Shown: positions 8,238-17,012, counted from the first letter of the stretch. The stretch is 38,867 nucleotides of DNA from Clostridium sp. (GCF_026168755.1 NZ_JAPFDR010000026.1:1-38867); one strand, 5' to 3'. Notes: generated by a model not told the origin, from the letters alone. Made by a program: numbers and translations.

Positions 8238-9188
8238 ATGAATGATAATAATCCATATATATTAGTTTTAGGGGCATCAATAGTTGATATTTTTGGCTTT
8301 TGTGGAAGAAGTTATGCACAAAGAGACTCAATTCCGGGACATATAAAAATATCTTTTGGGGGCGTTTGTAGAAATATTGCTGAAAATCTAGCAAGAGTTG
8401 GAGTAAATACACAATTTATTTCTACATTAGGAGACGATGAGAATGGTAAAAGTATTTTAGAGAACTCTAGAAAACTTGGATATAATATGGAGAATTCTCT
8501 TTTTTTAGAAGGAGAAAGAACTCCTACATATCTAGCAATATTAAACCATCAAGGTGAAATGGAATCTGCAGTTGTGGATATGGAAAGTTTAAACAAGATG
8601 GATGAAGCGTTTGTAGATGGAAAACATGAATTTTTTGAAAATGCTGAATATACGATTGTTGATTCAGATAATCCAATTTTATTAGAGTACATATTAAAAA
8701 AATACCAAGGGAAAAGTAAATTTATCTTAGATCCTGTATCTGCAAAGAAAGCAAAAAAAATTCGTCATTTAGTGAAATATTTCCATACTATAAAGCCAAA
8801 TAGATTTGAAACAGAGGCTTTATGTGGCTTTAAAATCGAAACTAATGATGATTTAAGAAAAGCAGGTAGATTCTTTATAGAACAAGGTGTAAAAAATGTA
8901 TTTATTAGTTTAGATGCAGATGGAATATATTATATAACTAGTGAAGGTGAAGAAGGAACATTAGCTTGTTGTGAGCCAATAAATGTAAAAAATGTAACTG
9001 GAGCTGGAGATTCATTTGTGGCTGGGATAGGATATGGATATATGAATAACTTAAATATTAAAGATACACTTAAATATTCAGTTGCCATGTCAATAATAAC
9101 AATTACTCATGAAGAGACAATAAATCCAAAGATGAGTCATGAATTAGTTGAAGACTTGGTTAATAGGACAAAGTGGAGAGAAAATTAA
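8238..9188 (+). CDS. psuK: PfkB-family kinase, PsuK-like (pseudouridine kinase)
   Basis: This 316-residue ribokinase/PfkB-family kinase most resembles pseudouridine kinase, which phosphorylates pseudouridine at the 5' position. The anion-hole/catalytic signature NVTGAGDSFVAGIG is present with Asp258 as the base, and FGGVCRNIAENLARVG is the PfkB N-terminal glycine motif. Segments such as SIPGHIKISFGG, TPTYLAILNHQGEM and ILDPVSAKKAKKIR match E. coli PsuK closely from memory. The usual partner PsuG, a pseudouridine-5'-phosphate glycosidase, is not adjacent, so the gene stands alone between two terminators. A GCAGGAGAG site supports the start. Assignment as a sugar/nucleoside kinase is secure; pseudouridine specificity is an inference. 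Confidence 0.75.
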   Translation: MNDNNPYILVLGASIVDIFGFCGRSYAQRDSIPGHIKISFGGVCRNIAENLARVGVNTQFISTLGDDENGKSILENSRKLGYNMENSLFLEGERTPTYLAILNHQGEMESAVVDMESLNKMDEAFVDGKHEFFENAEYTIVDSDNPILLEYILKKYQGKSKFILDPVSAKKAKKIRHLVKYFHTIKPNRFETEALCGFKIETNDDLRKAGRFFIEQGVKNVFISLDADGIYYITSEGEEGTLACCEPINVKNVTGAGDSFVAGIGYGYMNNLNIKDTLKYSVAMSIITITHEETINPKMSHELVEDLVNRTKWREN

Positions 9189-9195
9189 AGATGTG

Positions 9196-9258
9196 GACTT
9201 ATTAGATATCATTAAATATTTAAAAAATTAATATGATATTTGATAAGTCTTATTTTTT
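9196..9258 (+). terminator. Terminator after the PsuK-like gene
   Basis: A long imperfect stem (9196-9215 with 9228-9249, starting GACTTAT and closing ATAAGTC) is followed by TTATTTTTT, just after the stop codon of the kinase gene. Confidence 0.75.
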
Positions 9259-9351
9259 ATATAGTATTGTATTAAAACACAAAAATATGCTGATAATTAT
9301 CAATTAATAATCTAAGAACACATTAATTAGTAATTGAATAATATAAATATG

Positions 9352-9399
9352 TAGAGTACTTTATAAGCACTCTAATTTTATACAAAAGAGTAGGTGCTT
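9352..9399 (+). promoter_or_regulatory. Mutually exclusive leader hairpins over a ribosome binding site
   Basis: Two hairpins compete for the same bases. One pairs TAGAGT (9352-9357) with ACTCTA (9369-9374). The other pairs AAGCAC (9365-9370) with GTGCTT (9394-9399) and adds CTCT/AGAG pairs inside. The second would cover the AGGTG ribosome binding site of the gene at 9403, and the first would free it. The layout suggests translational control, but no known riboswitch or attenuator class is recognised. Confidence 0.35.
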
Positions 9400-9402
9400 A
9401 GT

Positions 9403-9876
9403 ATGTATATTGATATTTATCATATTTTATATGGAATAGAACATGAAAGGTATAGATATATAGGTGCAGGTTCAGCAAGAAAGGTATATGATTTAGATAA
9501 TGGATTTGTAATAAAAATTGCTAGAAATATTAAAGGGATAGCGCAAAATGAAGCAGAGTTTTTTATTTCAAATGATGATAGTTCTTCTCTACTTGCAAAA
9601 GTTTATTTTATCTCTGATGATTGTAAATATTTAATTATGAAAAAAGCTAATAATATTAAAAGTGAAATAGAGTTATTAAATTATTTTAAAATCAAAAATA
9701 AAAGAGAGTTAAGTAATAATAAATTTATTAAAGAAATCCATGATAGACATAATTTAGTTTGGGCAGATTTATATAAATTTACAAGTTGGGGTAAGATAAA
9801 AAATAGATTAGTATTAATTGATTACGGATATACAAAAGAAGTATATAATGAGTTTTATAGGAAAAATATCGTGTAA
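9403..9876 (+). CDS. Minimal protein-kinase-like fold protein
   Basis: This 157-residue protein looks like a stripped-down kinase fold. A glycine-rich loop GAGSARKVY is at 21-29, and a VIKIA strand with Lys38 could hold the nucleotide phosphates. Glu50 or Glu52 sits in a helix C position. A hinge-like LIMKKA is at 77-82, a possible catalytic-loop Asp122 lies in ADLYKFTSWG, and IDYG at 139-142 stands for the DFG metal-binding motif. The residue five after Asp122, normally Asn, is Thr127, so activity is uncertain. Small proteins of this kind occur in phages and as strays in bacterial chromosomes. I chose the ATG at 9403 because AGGTG lies six bases upstream; a GTG at 9394 would overlap that site. 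The substrate is unknown. Confidence 0.55.
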   Translation: MYIDIYHILYGIEHERYRYIGAGSARKVYDLDNGFVIKIARNIKGIAQNEAEFFISNDDSSSLLAKVYFISDDCKYLIMKKANNIKSEIELLNYFKIKNKRELSNNKFIKEIHDRHNLVWADLYKFTSWGKIKNRLVLIDYGYTKEVYNEFYRKNIV

Positions 9877-9880
9877 ATGA

Positions 9881-9913
9881 AAACCGCAGTATACTTATAC
9901 TGTGGTTTATTTT
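9881..9913 (+). terminator. Terminator after the kinase-like gene
   Basis: A 13-bp stem (AAACCGCAGTATA at 9881-9893 with TATACTGTGGTTT at 9896-9908, one G-U pair) is followed by TATTTT. The following 215 bases to 10128 hold no gene that I can support. Confidence 0.8.
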
Positions 9914-10128
9914 AACATATTAATACAAAACTAAAAATTACAATTATCAGCTAAATTAGCACATAATACATAATAGGATTATAATAATAAATAGTTTTAA
10001 TTAAGAAGAAAATATACTTTTATTTAATATACTCGTAAATAAGTATTATACTAAAAATAAGAACAAATGGAAAACATCTAATAGGATAATAGAGAAAGGG
10101 AAGGAAAGAATATTAATGAGGTGATATT

Positions 10129-10260
10129 ATGGGAAACAAGATGAAAAAGACAAAACATCAACATAAAAGTGTAAATCATAATCCACAAGTAGAAAGCGTA
10201 AAGGCATGTTTTGGAGAACCTAAAGCAAAAACATATAATCCTACTGACTTTAAGATTTAA
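10129..10260 (+). CDS. Small His/Lys/Asn-rich protein (43 aa)
   Basis: This 43-residue reading frame starts at an ATG three bases after GAGGTGAT, a strong ribosome binding site. The product is basic and hydrophilic with no membrane segment. It contains HQHKSVNHNP near the middle and AKTYNP near the C-terminus, and has a single Cys27. It is the first of three small genes separated by 17-base gaps, ending at the terminator at 10751. The strong ribosome site and tight spacing support translation, but I do not recognise the family. Similar motifs (HNHNP, KHKSI, YNP) occur in the small minus-strand protein at 31223-31387. Confidence 0.6.
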   Translation: MGNKMKKTKHQHKSVNHNPQVESVKACFGEPKAKTYNPTDFKI

Positions 10261-10277
10261 ATAGAGGTAGAAAGTAT

Positions 10278-10538
10278 ATGGATAAATATAATTATGTATT
10301 TAGATGGTTAAAAAATTCATCAAAATCAGAACGTCACATTGATGAAATGGAGTATTTTGCAAAAAAACATCCTATAATTTTTATGAAATTTCATAAATTA
10401 TCTGGAGAAATAGTAAAATGTGAAGAAAATGATCCAAAATATATTAAGTCTAAAGAAGAATTAACCAAATTATTTGATGAAAATCAAGAAGAATTTAAAG
10501 TTGTATTTGATTCAATTAAAAGCAAATTTAATTATTAG
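10278..10538 (+). CDS. Hypothetical helical protein (86 aa)
   Basis: This 86-residue protein of unrecognised family is rich in Lys, Glu and Phe and is predicted by eye to be mostly helical. It has no signal peptide, membrane segment or metal motif. Two stretches, MEYFAKKHPIIFMKFHKLSG and KLFDENQEEFKVVFDSIKSK, look like amphipathic helices. The start follows AGAGGTAG, 17 bases after the preceding small gene, and another small gene follows 17 bases after its stop. Co-transcription with its neighbours is therefore likely. I do not recognise a function. Confidence 0.7.
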   Translation: MDKYNYVFRWLKNSSKSERHIDEMEYFAKKHPIIFMKFHKLSGEIVKCEENDPKYIKSKEELTKLFDENQEEFKVVFDSIKSKFNY

Positions 10539-10555
10539 GTTATGAGGTAAATATT

Positions 10556-10726
10556 ATGGATAATAATAAAAATAGAATGAAAGATAGACCTAAGTCTAAA
10601 AATGAATTAAGAAAAATTGATCCAACTGGAAATTCAGAAGTTGGAATAGAAAATGGAGAAAAAATAGGTGCTCATGCTCATAATAAAAAGAGTTATAAGA
10701 CATATGAATGGATGCAAGATAAATAA
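10556..10726 (+). CDS. Small hydrophilic protein (56 aa)
   Basis: This 56-residue frame has an ATGAGGTAA region seven bases upstream that serves as ribosome site. The product is highly polar (MDNNKNRMKDRPKSKNELRK at the start) and contains IDPTGNSEVGIENG and KIGAHAHNKKSYKTYEW. There is no hydrophobic core large enough for a conventional globular domain, so it may be disordered or nucleic-acid binding. It is the last gene of a three-gene set and is followed 24 bases later by a strong terminator. The family is not recognised. Confidence 0.6.
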   Translation: MDNNKNRMKDRPKSKNELRKIDPTGNSEVGIENGEKIGAHAHNKKSYKTYEWMQDK

Positions 10727-10750
10727 TTATATAAAATAATTAAATAGAAA

Positions 10751-10791
10751 AATAGGGTGTATTTAATTAATTAAATATACCCTATTTTTTT
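10751..10791 (+). terminator. Terminator of the small-gene cluster
   Basis: A near-perfect stem of about 17 bp (AATAGGGTGTATTTAAT with ATTAAATATACCCTATT) is followed by seven T residues. Confidence 0.85.
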
Positions 10792-10867
10792 GTGAAATTT
10801 TATTATATTAGAAACTACTGAATTAACAGTATATAAATTATATTAATTTAAAGTAGTATTAGTAGTG

Positions 10868-10896
10868 TTGATATTGATGATTATCATTAATATAAT
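10868..10896 (+). promoter_or_regulatory. clpS-clpA promoter with a palindrome in the spacer
   Basis: The -35 element TTGATA (10868-10873) and -10 element TATAAT (10891-10896) are separated by exactly 17 bases. The spacer contains the palindrome ATGATTATCAT (10877-10887). The overlapping window 10872-10886 matches the right half of a Fur-type 7-1-7 box (ATTATCA) perfectly and the left half only partly. Position in the spacer suits a repressor. The promoter also fixes the clpS start downstream of it. Confidence 0.6.
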
Positions 10897-10939
10897 AAGA
10901 GTAAAAGGAAATTATATAGTGATTTTACAGGAGATATAT

Positions 10940-11239
10940 ATGGAAAATGGAGTTGTAACAGTAAACAAAGAAAGAGTAAAGGTAAAAAAACCAAGGCATT
11001 ATAAGGTTGTTATGCATAATGATGATTTTACTACAATGGAATTTGTGGTTAATATATTAATGATTGTTTTTAAAAAGGATATAAATTCAGCAAATAAAAT
11101 AATGATGGATGTTCATAAATTAGGAAAAGGAATAGTTGGAATTTATCCTTATGATATTGCTACTACAAAGGTAGCAATGGCTTTAGATATGGCAAAGGAA
11201 GAAGGTTTTCCTTTTAATATTACTATTGAGGAGGCTTAA
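10940..11239 (+). CDS. clpS: ATP-dependent Clp protease adaptor ClpS
   Basis: ClpS delivers N-degron substrates to the ClpA N-domain. The 99-residue length fits, and the core YKVVMHNDDFTTMEFVVNIL matches the family signature. The Asn-Asp-Asp region and downstream residues form the N-degron pocket. The second half, MMDVHKLGKGIVGIYPYDIA, is also typical, with the His and Gly conserved. I chose the ATG at 10940 because AGGAGA lies just upstream and a consensus promoter is at 10868-10896. A longer in-frame start at 10865 would lie upstream of the transcription start. clpA begins three bases after the stop, a normal clpSA arrangement that implies coupled expression. Confidence 0.93.
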   Translation: MENGVVTVNKERVKVKKPRHYKVVMHNDDFTTMEFVVNILMIVFKKDINSANKIMMDVHKLGKGIVGIYPYDIATTKVAMALDMAKEEGFPFNITIEEA

Positions 11240-11242
11240 TAT

Positions 11243-13489
11243 ATGGAAATAACAAGAGAAGTAAATAACATTTTAGTTGAAGCGTATGAATTGGCTAAAA
11301 ATAATAACCATGAATTTGTAACAGCAGAACATATATTGTATGCAATAACATTTCAAGAAAGATTTATTGAATTTGTTGAAGAGTTATCAAGTAGCATTGA
11401 TGATCTTAGAAAAAACTTATTACAATACTTAAATAATTATGTAGAAAAAGATGAAAGTGGAAAGATACAAGAAAGTTATAGTTTTCAACAAGTTATTTTA
11501 AGGGCGAGTGAACAGTCTATTTATGCTAGTAATAATAGTATCTCAATGGAACATATGATATCTGCTATTTATGATTTAGAAAATAGTTATGCTCATTATT
11601 ATTTATTAGAACAAGGAATAGAAAAAAGAGAGTTACTGTATAGGCTTTGTCATGATGAGGTTGAAAATACTTATTATGTTAATTATGATGAAACTGATAA
11701 TGAGGAGTTAGAGATTGAAGAAAAGGAAATTAATAAAGAAGAATCTCTTATTAAAAAGTTTACTAGTAATTTAAATGAATATGTGAAAAATGAATATACT
11801 GATCCACTTATAGGAAGAGAGGATATATTAAATAGGACAATACAAATTCTTTGTAGAAGAACTAAAAATAATCCTATTCATATAGGTGAGCCAGGAGTAG
11901 GAAAAACAGCTATAACACTTGGGTTAGCTAGACTTATAAATGAGGGGAAAGTTCCTGAAAAAATAAAAAATGCAGAAATTTTCTCCTTAGATATTGGAGC
12001 TACTCTAGCTGGAACTAAGTATAGAGGAGACTTTGAGGAAAGAATAAAAAAAGTGCTAAATGAAATTAGCAACCATGAAAATCCTATAGTATATATAGAT
12101 GAAATACATACAATTGTAGGAGCTGGGGCAATTGGTGGTGGCTCTTTAGATACATCTAATCTTTTAAAGCCATATTTAATGGAAGGAAAGATAAAGTTTA
12201 TAGGGGCTACAACCTTTGATGAATATAAAAAGTATTTTGAGAAAGATAAAGCATTAATTAGAAGATTTCAAACAATAGAAGTTAAAGAAACTTCAGTAGA
12301 AGAAACAATTAAAATTATTCAAGGGCTAAAGAGTAATTATGAAAATTATCATAATGTAAAATATACTGATGAAGCCATTAAATTAGCTGTTGAATTAAGT
12401 AGTAAATATATAAATGATAGGTTTTTACCAGATAAAGCAATAGATATTATTGACGAAGCTGGATCTTATATCTCAATGAATAGAGAAGATTCTAATAAGA
12501 AGATAATTGATGAAAAAATAATTGAGGAAGTTATTTCAAAAGTATGTCATATACCAAAGAATACAGTAGAGAAAGATGAAATTTCATCTTTAAAGGAACT
12601 AGAAGATAATTTAGAAAAAAATATCTTTGGACAAAATAAAGCAATTCATGAAGTTGTAAGATGTATTAAAATGTCTAGAGCTGGACTTAATGAAGAAAAC
12701 AAGCCTATAAGCTCACTACTGTTTGTAGGGCCTACTGGAGTTGGTAAGACTCAACTTTCGAAAACTTTAGCTGATAGTTTAGGTGTTAAGCTTATAAGGT
12801 TTGATATGAGTGAGTATGCAGAAAAGCATGCAGCAGCAAAACTTATAGGAGCGCCTCCTGGATATGTTGGATATGAAGAGGGTGGACTTTTAACTGATAC
12901 AATTAGAAAAAATCCATATTGTGTTTTATTGTTAGATGAAGTTGAAAAAGCACATCCAGATATATTAAATGTTTTACTTCAAGTTATGGATTATGCAACT
13001 TTAAGTGATAATCAGGGAAGAAAAGCTGATTTTAGAAATGTAGTTTTAATTATGACTTCAAATGCTGGGGCAAAAAATATAGGTAAGAATGTTATTGGTT
13101 TTGGAGATAGGGTAATTAAAGATGAAGCTATAATGGAAGAAGTTAAAAAATTTTTTACTCCTGAATTTAGAAATAGACTTGATAAAATAGTTGTATTTAA
13201 TCATTTAAATAATAAAATGGCACTAGATATTGCAAGAAAAGAACTTAATAAATTTAATGAGCAATTATCAAAGAAAAATGTTAAGGTGAATTTTGATGAT
13301 AAGTGTATTGATTTTATAGCTAATAAGGGGATTTCTCAGGAGTATGGAGCAAGAGAAATAATAAGAATTATAAATCAAGAGATTAAGCCAATGCTAGTTG
13401 ATGAAATTTTATTTGGAAGCTTAAGTTATGGCGGAGAAATAACTTTAGATGTTAATGAGAATAAGTTTATCGGAATTATAGAAAAATAG
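11243..13489 (+). CDS. clpA: ATP-dependent Clp protease ATP-binding subunit ClpA
   Basis: This Clp/Hsp100 AAA+ unfoldase, 748 residues, is expected to form a hexamer that threads substrates into ClpP. It has a Clp N-domain (about 1-145), then D1 with Walker A GEPGVGKT at 215-222 and Walker B YIDEIH around 286. D2 has Walker A GPTGVGKT at 496-503 and LLLDEVEKAHPD. The ClpP-docking loop reads IGFG at 618-621. The short spacer between D1 and D2 lacks the long ClpB middle coiled coil and the ClpC linker, and pairing with clpS supports ClpA. clpP is not in the window. No clear terminator follows; the next element is the valS T-box promoter. Confidence 0.92.
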   Translation: MEITREVNNILVEAYELAKNNNHEFVTAEHILYAITFQERFIEFVEELSSSIDDLRKNLLQYLNNYVEKDESGKIQESYSFQQVILRASEQSIYASNNSISMEHMISAIYDLENSYAHYYLLEQGIEKRELLYRLCHDEVENTYYVNYDETDNEELEIEEKEINKEESLIKKFTSNLNEYVKNEYTDPLIGREDILNRTIQILCRRTKNNPIHIGEPGVGKTAITLGLARLINEGKVPEKIKNAEIFSLDIGATLAGTKYRGDFEERIKKVLNEISNHENPIVYIDEIHTIVGAGAIGGGSLDTSNLLKPYLMEGKIKFIGATTFDEYKKYFEKDKALIRRFQTIEVKETSVEETIKIIQGLKSNYENYHNVKYTDEAIKLAVELSSKYINDRFLPDKAIDIIDEAGSYISMNREDSNKKIIDEKIIEEVISKVCHIPKNTVEKDEISSLKELEDNLEKNIFGQNKAIHEVVRCIKMSRAGLNEENKPISSLLFVGPTGVGKTQLSKTLADSLGVKLIRFDMSEYAEKHAAAKLIGAPPGYVGYEEGGLLTDTIRKNPYCVLLLDEVEKAHPDILNVLLQVMDYATLSDNQGRKADFRNVVLIMTSNAGAKNIGKNVIGFGDRVIKDEAIMEEVKKFFTPEFRNRLDKIVVFNHLNNKMALDIARKELNKFNEQLSKKNVKVNFDDKCIDFIANKGISQEYGAREIIRIINQEIKPMLVDEILFGSLSYGGEITLDVNENKFIGIIEK

Positions 13490-13527
13490 TAGGGATTATA
13501 AATAATTTAAAATTTGCAACACATTTG

Positions 13528-13556
13528 TTGACAAAGAGATAAAAATATCATAATAT
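13528..13556 (+). promoter_or_regulatory. Promoter of the valS T-box transcript
   Basis: TTGACA at 13528-13533 and TAATAT at 13551-13556 are 17 bases apart, placing the transcript start just ahead of the T-box leader. Confidence 0.65.
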
Positions 13557-13589
13557 AAGAACAAATAAATATTTAAAAACATTGATAAA

Positions 13590-13823
13590 GAGGAGTAAGG
13601 AATAGGACATATTAAGAGAGGAAGGTCTAGGGTGTAAGCCTTCTATATGAAATATCCTGAAGGTAGCTTTTGAGTTTCTTTGGTGAAATAGTAGTAGCTA
13701 AAGACGGCTTATCTAAGTCGTTATTTGAATTAAGAGCCTATAAGAAGCAAATATAGTTTGCTTAGTAGGAATAAAGGTGGTACCGCGAGTCTTCGTCCTT
13801 TTTTAGGATGAGGGCTTTTTTTA
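13590..13823 (+). promoter_or_regulatory. Valine T-box riboswitch with terminator
   Basis: This is a tRNA-sensing T-box leader. It has AGAGAG near the base of stem I, a distal GGTG loop, and the conserved T-box GGTGGTACCGCG at 13776-13787. A terminator stem follows (13788-13799 with 13805-13816) with a run of seven T residues. The likely specifier codon is GTA at 13663-13665, in the context GAAGGTAGCTTTTGAG. This is a valine codon and agrees with valS downstream. Uncharged tRNA-Val pairing should favour the antiterminator and read-through into valS. Confidence 0.92.
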
Positions 13824-13938
13824 TGTAAGTGCAAAGTAGGTAATTAATTAAAATTTAGCTAATTAAATTAACTTAGTAAAGTAGTCTTTATATAAGAACT
13901 TTAAATATAGAAAATAAACTAGTCAGGAGGTTTTATTG

Positions 13939-16581
13939 ATGGAAGAAAAGAAAAATTTAGCCACAACGTATAATCCAAAAGAATTTGAAGAAAGAATTTA
14001 TAAAACATGGGAAGAAAAAAAGTATTTCACTCCTGTTGTTGATAAGACTAAGAAGCCGTTTTCAATTGTGATGCCACCACCAAATATAACTGGTAGACTT
14101 CACTTAGGTCATGCTCTTGATAATACACTTCAAGATATGCTTATAAGATTTAAGAGAATGCAAGGTTACTGTACTTTATGGTTACCAGGACAAGACCATG
14201 CTTCTATAGCAACTGAAGTTAAAGTTGAAAATGAATTATTAAAGCAAGGCTTAGTTAAGAAAGAAATGGGAAGAGAAGCATTCCTAGAAAAAGTTTGGGA
14301 ATGGTCTGATGAATATAGAGGTCACATAAGAGAGCAACTTAAAAAGATGGGTGTTTCTGCTGATTTCTCAAGAGAAGCTTTCACAATGGATGAAAATTTA
14401 AATAAGGCTGTAAGAACTGTATTCGTTAAGTTATACAACGAAGGACTTATATATCAAGGAAATAGAATAACAAACTGGTGTCCAAAATGTACAACAGCAT
14501 TATCAGATGCAGAAATTGAATATGCAGAAAAAGAAGGTAGCTTCTGGCATATTAATTATCCATTAGCTGATGGTTCTGGATTTTTAGAAATAGCTACTAC
14601 AAGACCAGAAACATTACTTGGAGATACTGCAGTAGCTGTTAATCCAAATGATGATAGATTTAAGCATTTAATAGGTAAAACATTAAAATTACCTTTAACT
14701 GATAGAGAAATACCAGTTGTAGGTGATGATTATGTTGATATTGAATTTGGAACAGGTGCAGTTAAAATAACTCCAGCACATGATCCTAACGATTTCGAAG
14801 TTGGTAAGAGACATAACCTTCCAATAATTAGAGTTATGGATGATCACGGTGTAATTAATGAGTTAGGTGGAAAATATCAAGGTTTAGATAGATATGAAGC
14901 TAGAAAGCAAATGGTTAAGGATTTAGATGAACAAGGATTACTTGTTAAAGTTAAACCTCATACTCACAATGTTGGAACACATGATAGATGTGGAACTATT
15001 GTTGAACCAATTGTTTCAAGACAATGGTATGTTAAGATGGAATCTTTAGCAAAACCTGCTATTGATGTAGTTAGAAATGGAAAAACTAAGTTTGTTCCAG
15101 AAAGATTTGATAAGATATACTATAACTGGATGGAAAATATCCAAGATTGGTGTATTTCAAGACAATTATGGTGGGGACATAGAATACCTGTATTCTACTG
15201 TAATGATTGCAATCATATGATGGTTGAAGTTGAAGCACCATGCAAGTGTTCAAAATGTGGTTCTGAAAACTTAAGACAAGATGAAGATGTACTTGATACT
15301 TGGTTCTCATCTGCATTATGGCCTTTCTCAACTTTAGGGTGGCCAGAAAAAACAGAAGACTTAGATTTCTTCTATCCTACTAATGTTTTAGTTACAGGAT
15401 ATGATATCATATTCTTCTGGGTTGCTAGAATGATATTCTCTGGAATACACAATATGGATGAAACTCCATTTGATACAGTATTAATCCACGGTATCATAAG
15501 AGATGCTGAAGGAAGAAAGATGAGTAAGTCTTTAGGAAATGGTGTTGATCCATTAGAAGTTATTGATGAATACGGTGCAGATGCATTAAGATTCATGCTT
15601 GTTACTGGTAACTCTCCTGGTAATGATATAAGATATATCCCAGAAAGAGTTGAAGCAGCAAGAAACTTTGCTAATAAGATGTGGAACGCATCAAGATTCG
15701 TTATGATGAACTTAGATAAAGAAGTAATGAATAAATATGCTGATTGCAAAGAATATAGCTTAGCTGATAGATGGATATTATCTCAAATGAATACTTTAGT
15801 TAAAGAAGTAACTGAAAACATGGAAAAATATGAGTTAGGTATTGCTCTTCAAAAGGTTTATGACTTTATGTGGACTGAATTCTGTGACTGGTATATAGAA
15901 CTTGTTAAACCAGTATTCTTTAGTGATGATGAAAAAGCTAAGGGTATAGTTTATAACGTATTATACACTGTATTAACTACAGGATTAAAATTATTACACC
16001 CAGTAATGCCATTTATCACAGAAGAAATCTACACTACTTTAACAGATGGAGAATCTATAACAATTTCTTCATGGCCAGAATATACTGAAGGTTTAGAAGA
16101 TAGTAAGGCAGAAAAGGATATGGAATTTGTTATCGAAGCTATTAAAGGATTAAGAAATGTAAGAGCTGAAATGAATGTTCCACCATCAAGAAAAGCAAAA
16201 GTAATTTGCTATATTTCTGATGAAGCTAAAGATGCATTTAGTGCTGGTATTCCTTATATGGAAAAACTAGGTTCAGCTTCAGAAGTTGAATTTATAGATG
16301 ATAAATCATTAGTTCCTGAAAATGCAGTATCATTAGTAGTTAAGGGTGGGGAATTATTTATGCCACTTTTAGACTTAGTTGATAAGGATAAGGAACTTGA
16401 AAGATTAAATAAAGAAAAGAAGAAATTAGAAGGTGAAGTAACAAGAATAGAAAAGAAACTTTCTAATGCAGGATTTGTAGCTAAAGCTCCAGAAGCAGTA
16501 ATAAATGGTGAAAAAGAAAAGCTAGTTAAGTATCAAGAAATGCTTGATGCAGTATTAGTTAGAATAGATACTTTAAAGTAG
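13939..16581 (+). CDS. valS: Valyl-tRNA synthetase
   Basis: This class I aminoacyl-tRNA synthetase of 880 residues charges tRNA-Val. The HIGH motif is HLGH at 55-58 after PPPNITGRL, and the KMSKS motif is exact at 527-531 ([11 protein letters not shown]). The segment [14 protein letters not shown] and the editing-domain sequence [18 protein letters not shown] are typical of ValRS. The C-terminus from about residue 815 is a Lys/Glu-rich coiled coil that contacts tRNA. The ATG at 13939 has AGGAGG eight bases upstream; a TTG one codon earlier is less likely. Expression is controlled by the T-box at 13590-13823, and a terminator follows the gene. Confidence 0.98.
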   Translation: MEEKKNLATTYNPKEFEERIYKTWEEKKYFTPVVDKTKKPFSIVMPPPNITGRLHLGHALDNTLQDMLIRFKRMQGYCTLWLPGQDHASIATEVKVENELLKQGLVKKEMGREAFLEKVWEWSDEYRGHIREQLKKMGVSADFSREAFTMDENLNKAVRTVFVKLYNEGLIYQGNRITNWCPKCTTALSDAEIEYAEKEGSFWHINYPLADGSGFLEIATTRPETLLGDTAVAVNPNDDRFKHLIGKTLKLPLTDREIPVVGDDYVDIEFGTGAVKITPAHDPNDFEVGKRHNLPIIRVMDDHGVINELGGKYQGLDRYEARKQMVKDLDEQGLLVKVKPHTHNVGTHDRCGTIVEPIVSRQWYVKMESLAKPAIDVVRNGKTKFVPERFDKIYYNWMENIQDWCISRQLWWGHRIPVFYCNDCNHMMVEVEAPCKCSKCGSENLRQDEDVLDTWFSSALWPFSTLGWPEKTEDLDFFYPTNVLVTGYDIIFFWVARMIFSGIHNMDETPFDTVLIHGIIRDAEGRKMSKSLGNGVDPLEVIDEYGADALRFMLVTGNSPGNDIRYIPERVEAARNFANKMWNASRFVMMNLDKEVMNKYADCKEYSLADRWILSQMNTLVKEVTENMEKYELGIALQKVYDFMWTEFCDWYIELVKPVFFSDDEKAKGIVYNVLYTVLTTGLKLLHPVMPFITEEIYTTLTDGESITISSWPEYTEGLEDSKAEKDMEFVIEAIKGLRNVRAEMNVPPSRKAKVICYISDEAKDAFSAGIPYMEKLGSASEVEFIDDKSLVPENAVSLVVKGGELFMPLLDLVDKDKELERLNKEKKKLEGEVTRIEKKLSNAGFVAKAPEAVINGEKEKLVKYQEMLDAVLVRIDTLK

Positions 16582-16596
16582 TTACAAATTAACTAT

Positions 16597-16638
16597 AGCA
16601 AGTGGTCAGATTAATATAATTTGTCCCTTGCTTTTTTA
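16597..16638 (+). terminator. Terminator after valS
   Basis: AGCAAG (16597-16602) pairs with CTTGCT (16627-16632), with further pairing in the loop, and six T residues follow. Confidence 0.75.
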
Positions 16639-16754
16639 TTATGCGAAAATCACATGCTATTATATAGCTATTAAATGATAATATTTATAAGGTATATTTT
16701 AATAGTGAATAAAAAGATTTATTTTGTGAAAAATAAGATTAAGAGGTGAGTAAT

Positions 16755-16982
16755 ATGAGTAATAAAATTGTAGAAACAATAAAAAATAGTAGTGGCGAAA
16801 TTATGCAATATGTATTGGAAAATGGAACAACAGTAGATAAAGCACAAGGTGTTGAAATGGCTAAAAATGGTCAAATCGATGGTGTTATAATTGCTCATTC
16901 TAAAAAAGGTGAGGAATATTTAAGAACTAAACCAGACGGAACAGAAGGAAATAATTTATCAGCAATGGCTAAGGAAGATTAA
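16755..16982 (+). CDS. DUF3892 family protein
   Basis: This 75-residue protein matches the pattern of DUF3892. A short beta-rich N-terminus (KIVETIKNSSGEIMQYVLEN) is followed by a helix containing VEMAKNGQIDGVII. It ends with the characteristic KGEEYLRTKPDGTEGNNLSA, the family's 'YLR...D....NL' signature. The function of the family is unknown. The ATG at 16755 lies behind AGAGGTGAG; an in-frame GTG at 16746 is part of that ribosome site. The gene is monocistronic between two terminators. The family call is from motif memory and is moderately firm. Confidence 0.75.
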   Translation: MSNKIVETIKNSSGEIMQYVLENGTTVDKAQGVEMAKNGQIDGVIIAHSKKGEEYLRTKPDGTEGNNLSAMAKED

Positions 16983-17012
16983 TATTAAATTAATAGGATT
17001 TTATCAAAAGAG

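Noticed and set aside
8104..8412. Minus-strand frame across the activase terminator and the PsuK-like start
   Set aside because: It reads through an AT-only terminator stem, giving a Phe/Lys/Tyr-rich sequence with no start site, and overlaps a recognised gene.
10865..10939. Longer N-terminus for ClpS starting at 10865
   Set aside because: It overlaps the consensus promoter, lacks a ribosome site and would add residues not found in ClpS. The ATG at 10940 has AGGAGA and gives the normal length.
15086..15331. 81-residue frame antisense to valS
   Set aside because: Same reasons: an opposite-strand shadow of valS with biased composition and no start signal.
15372..15749. 125-residue frame antisense to valS
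   Set aside because: It lies wholly inside a clear synthetase gene on the other strand, has no ribosome site and shows no family signature.
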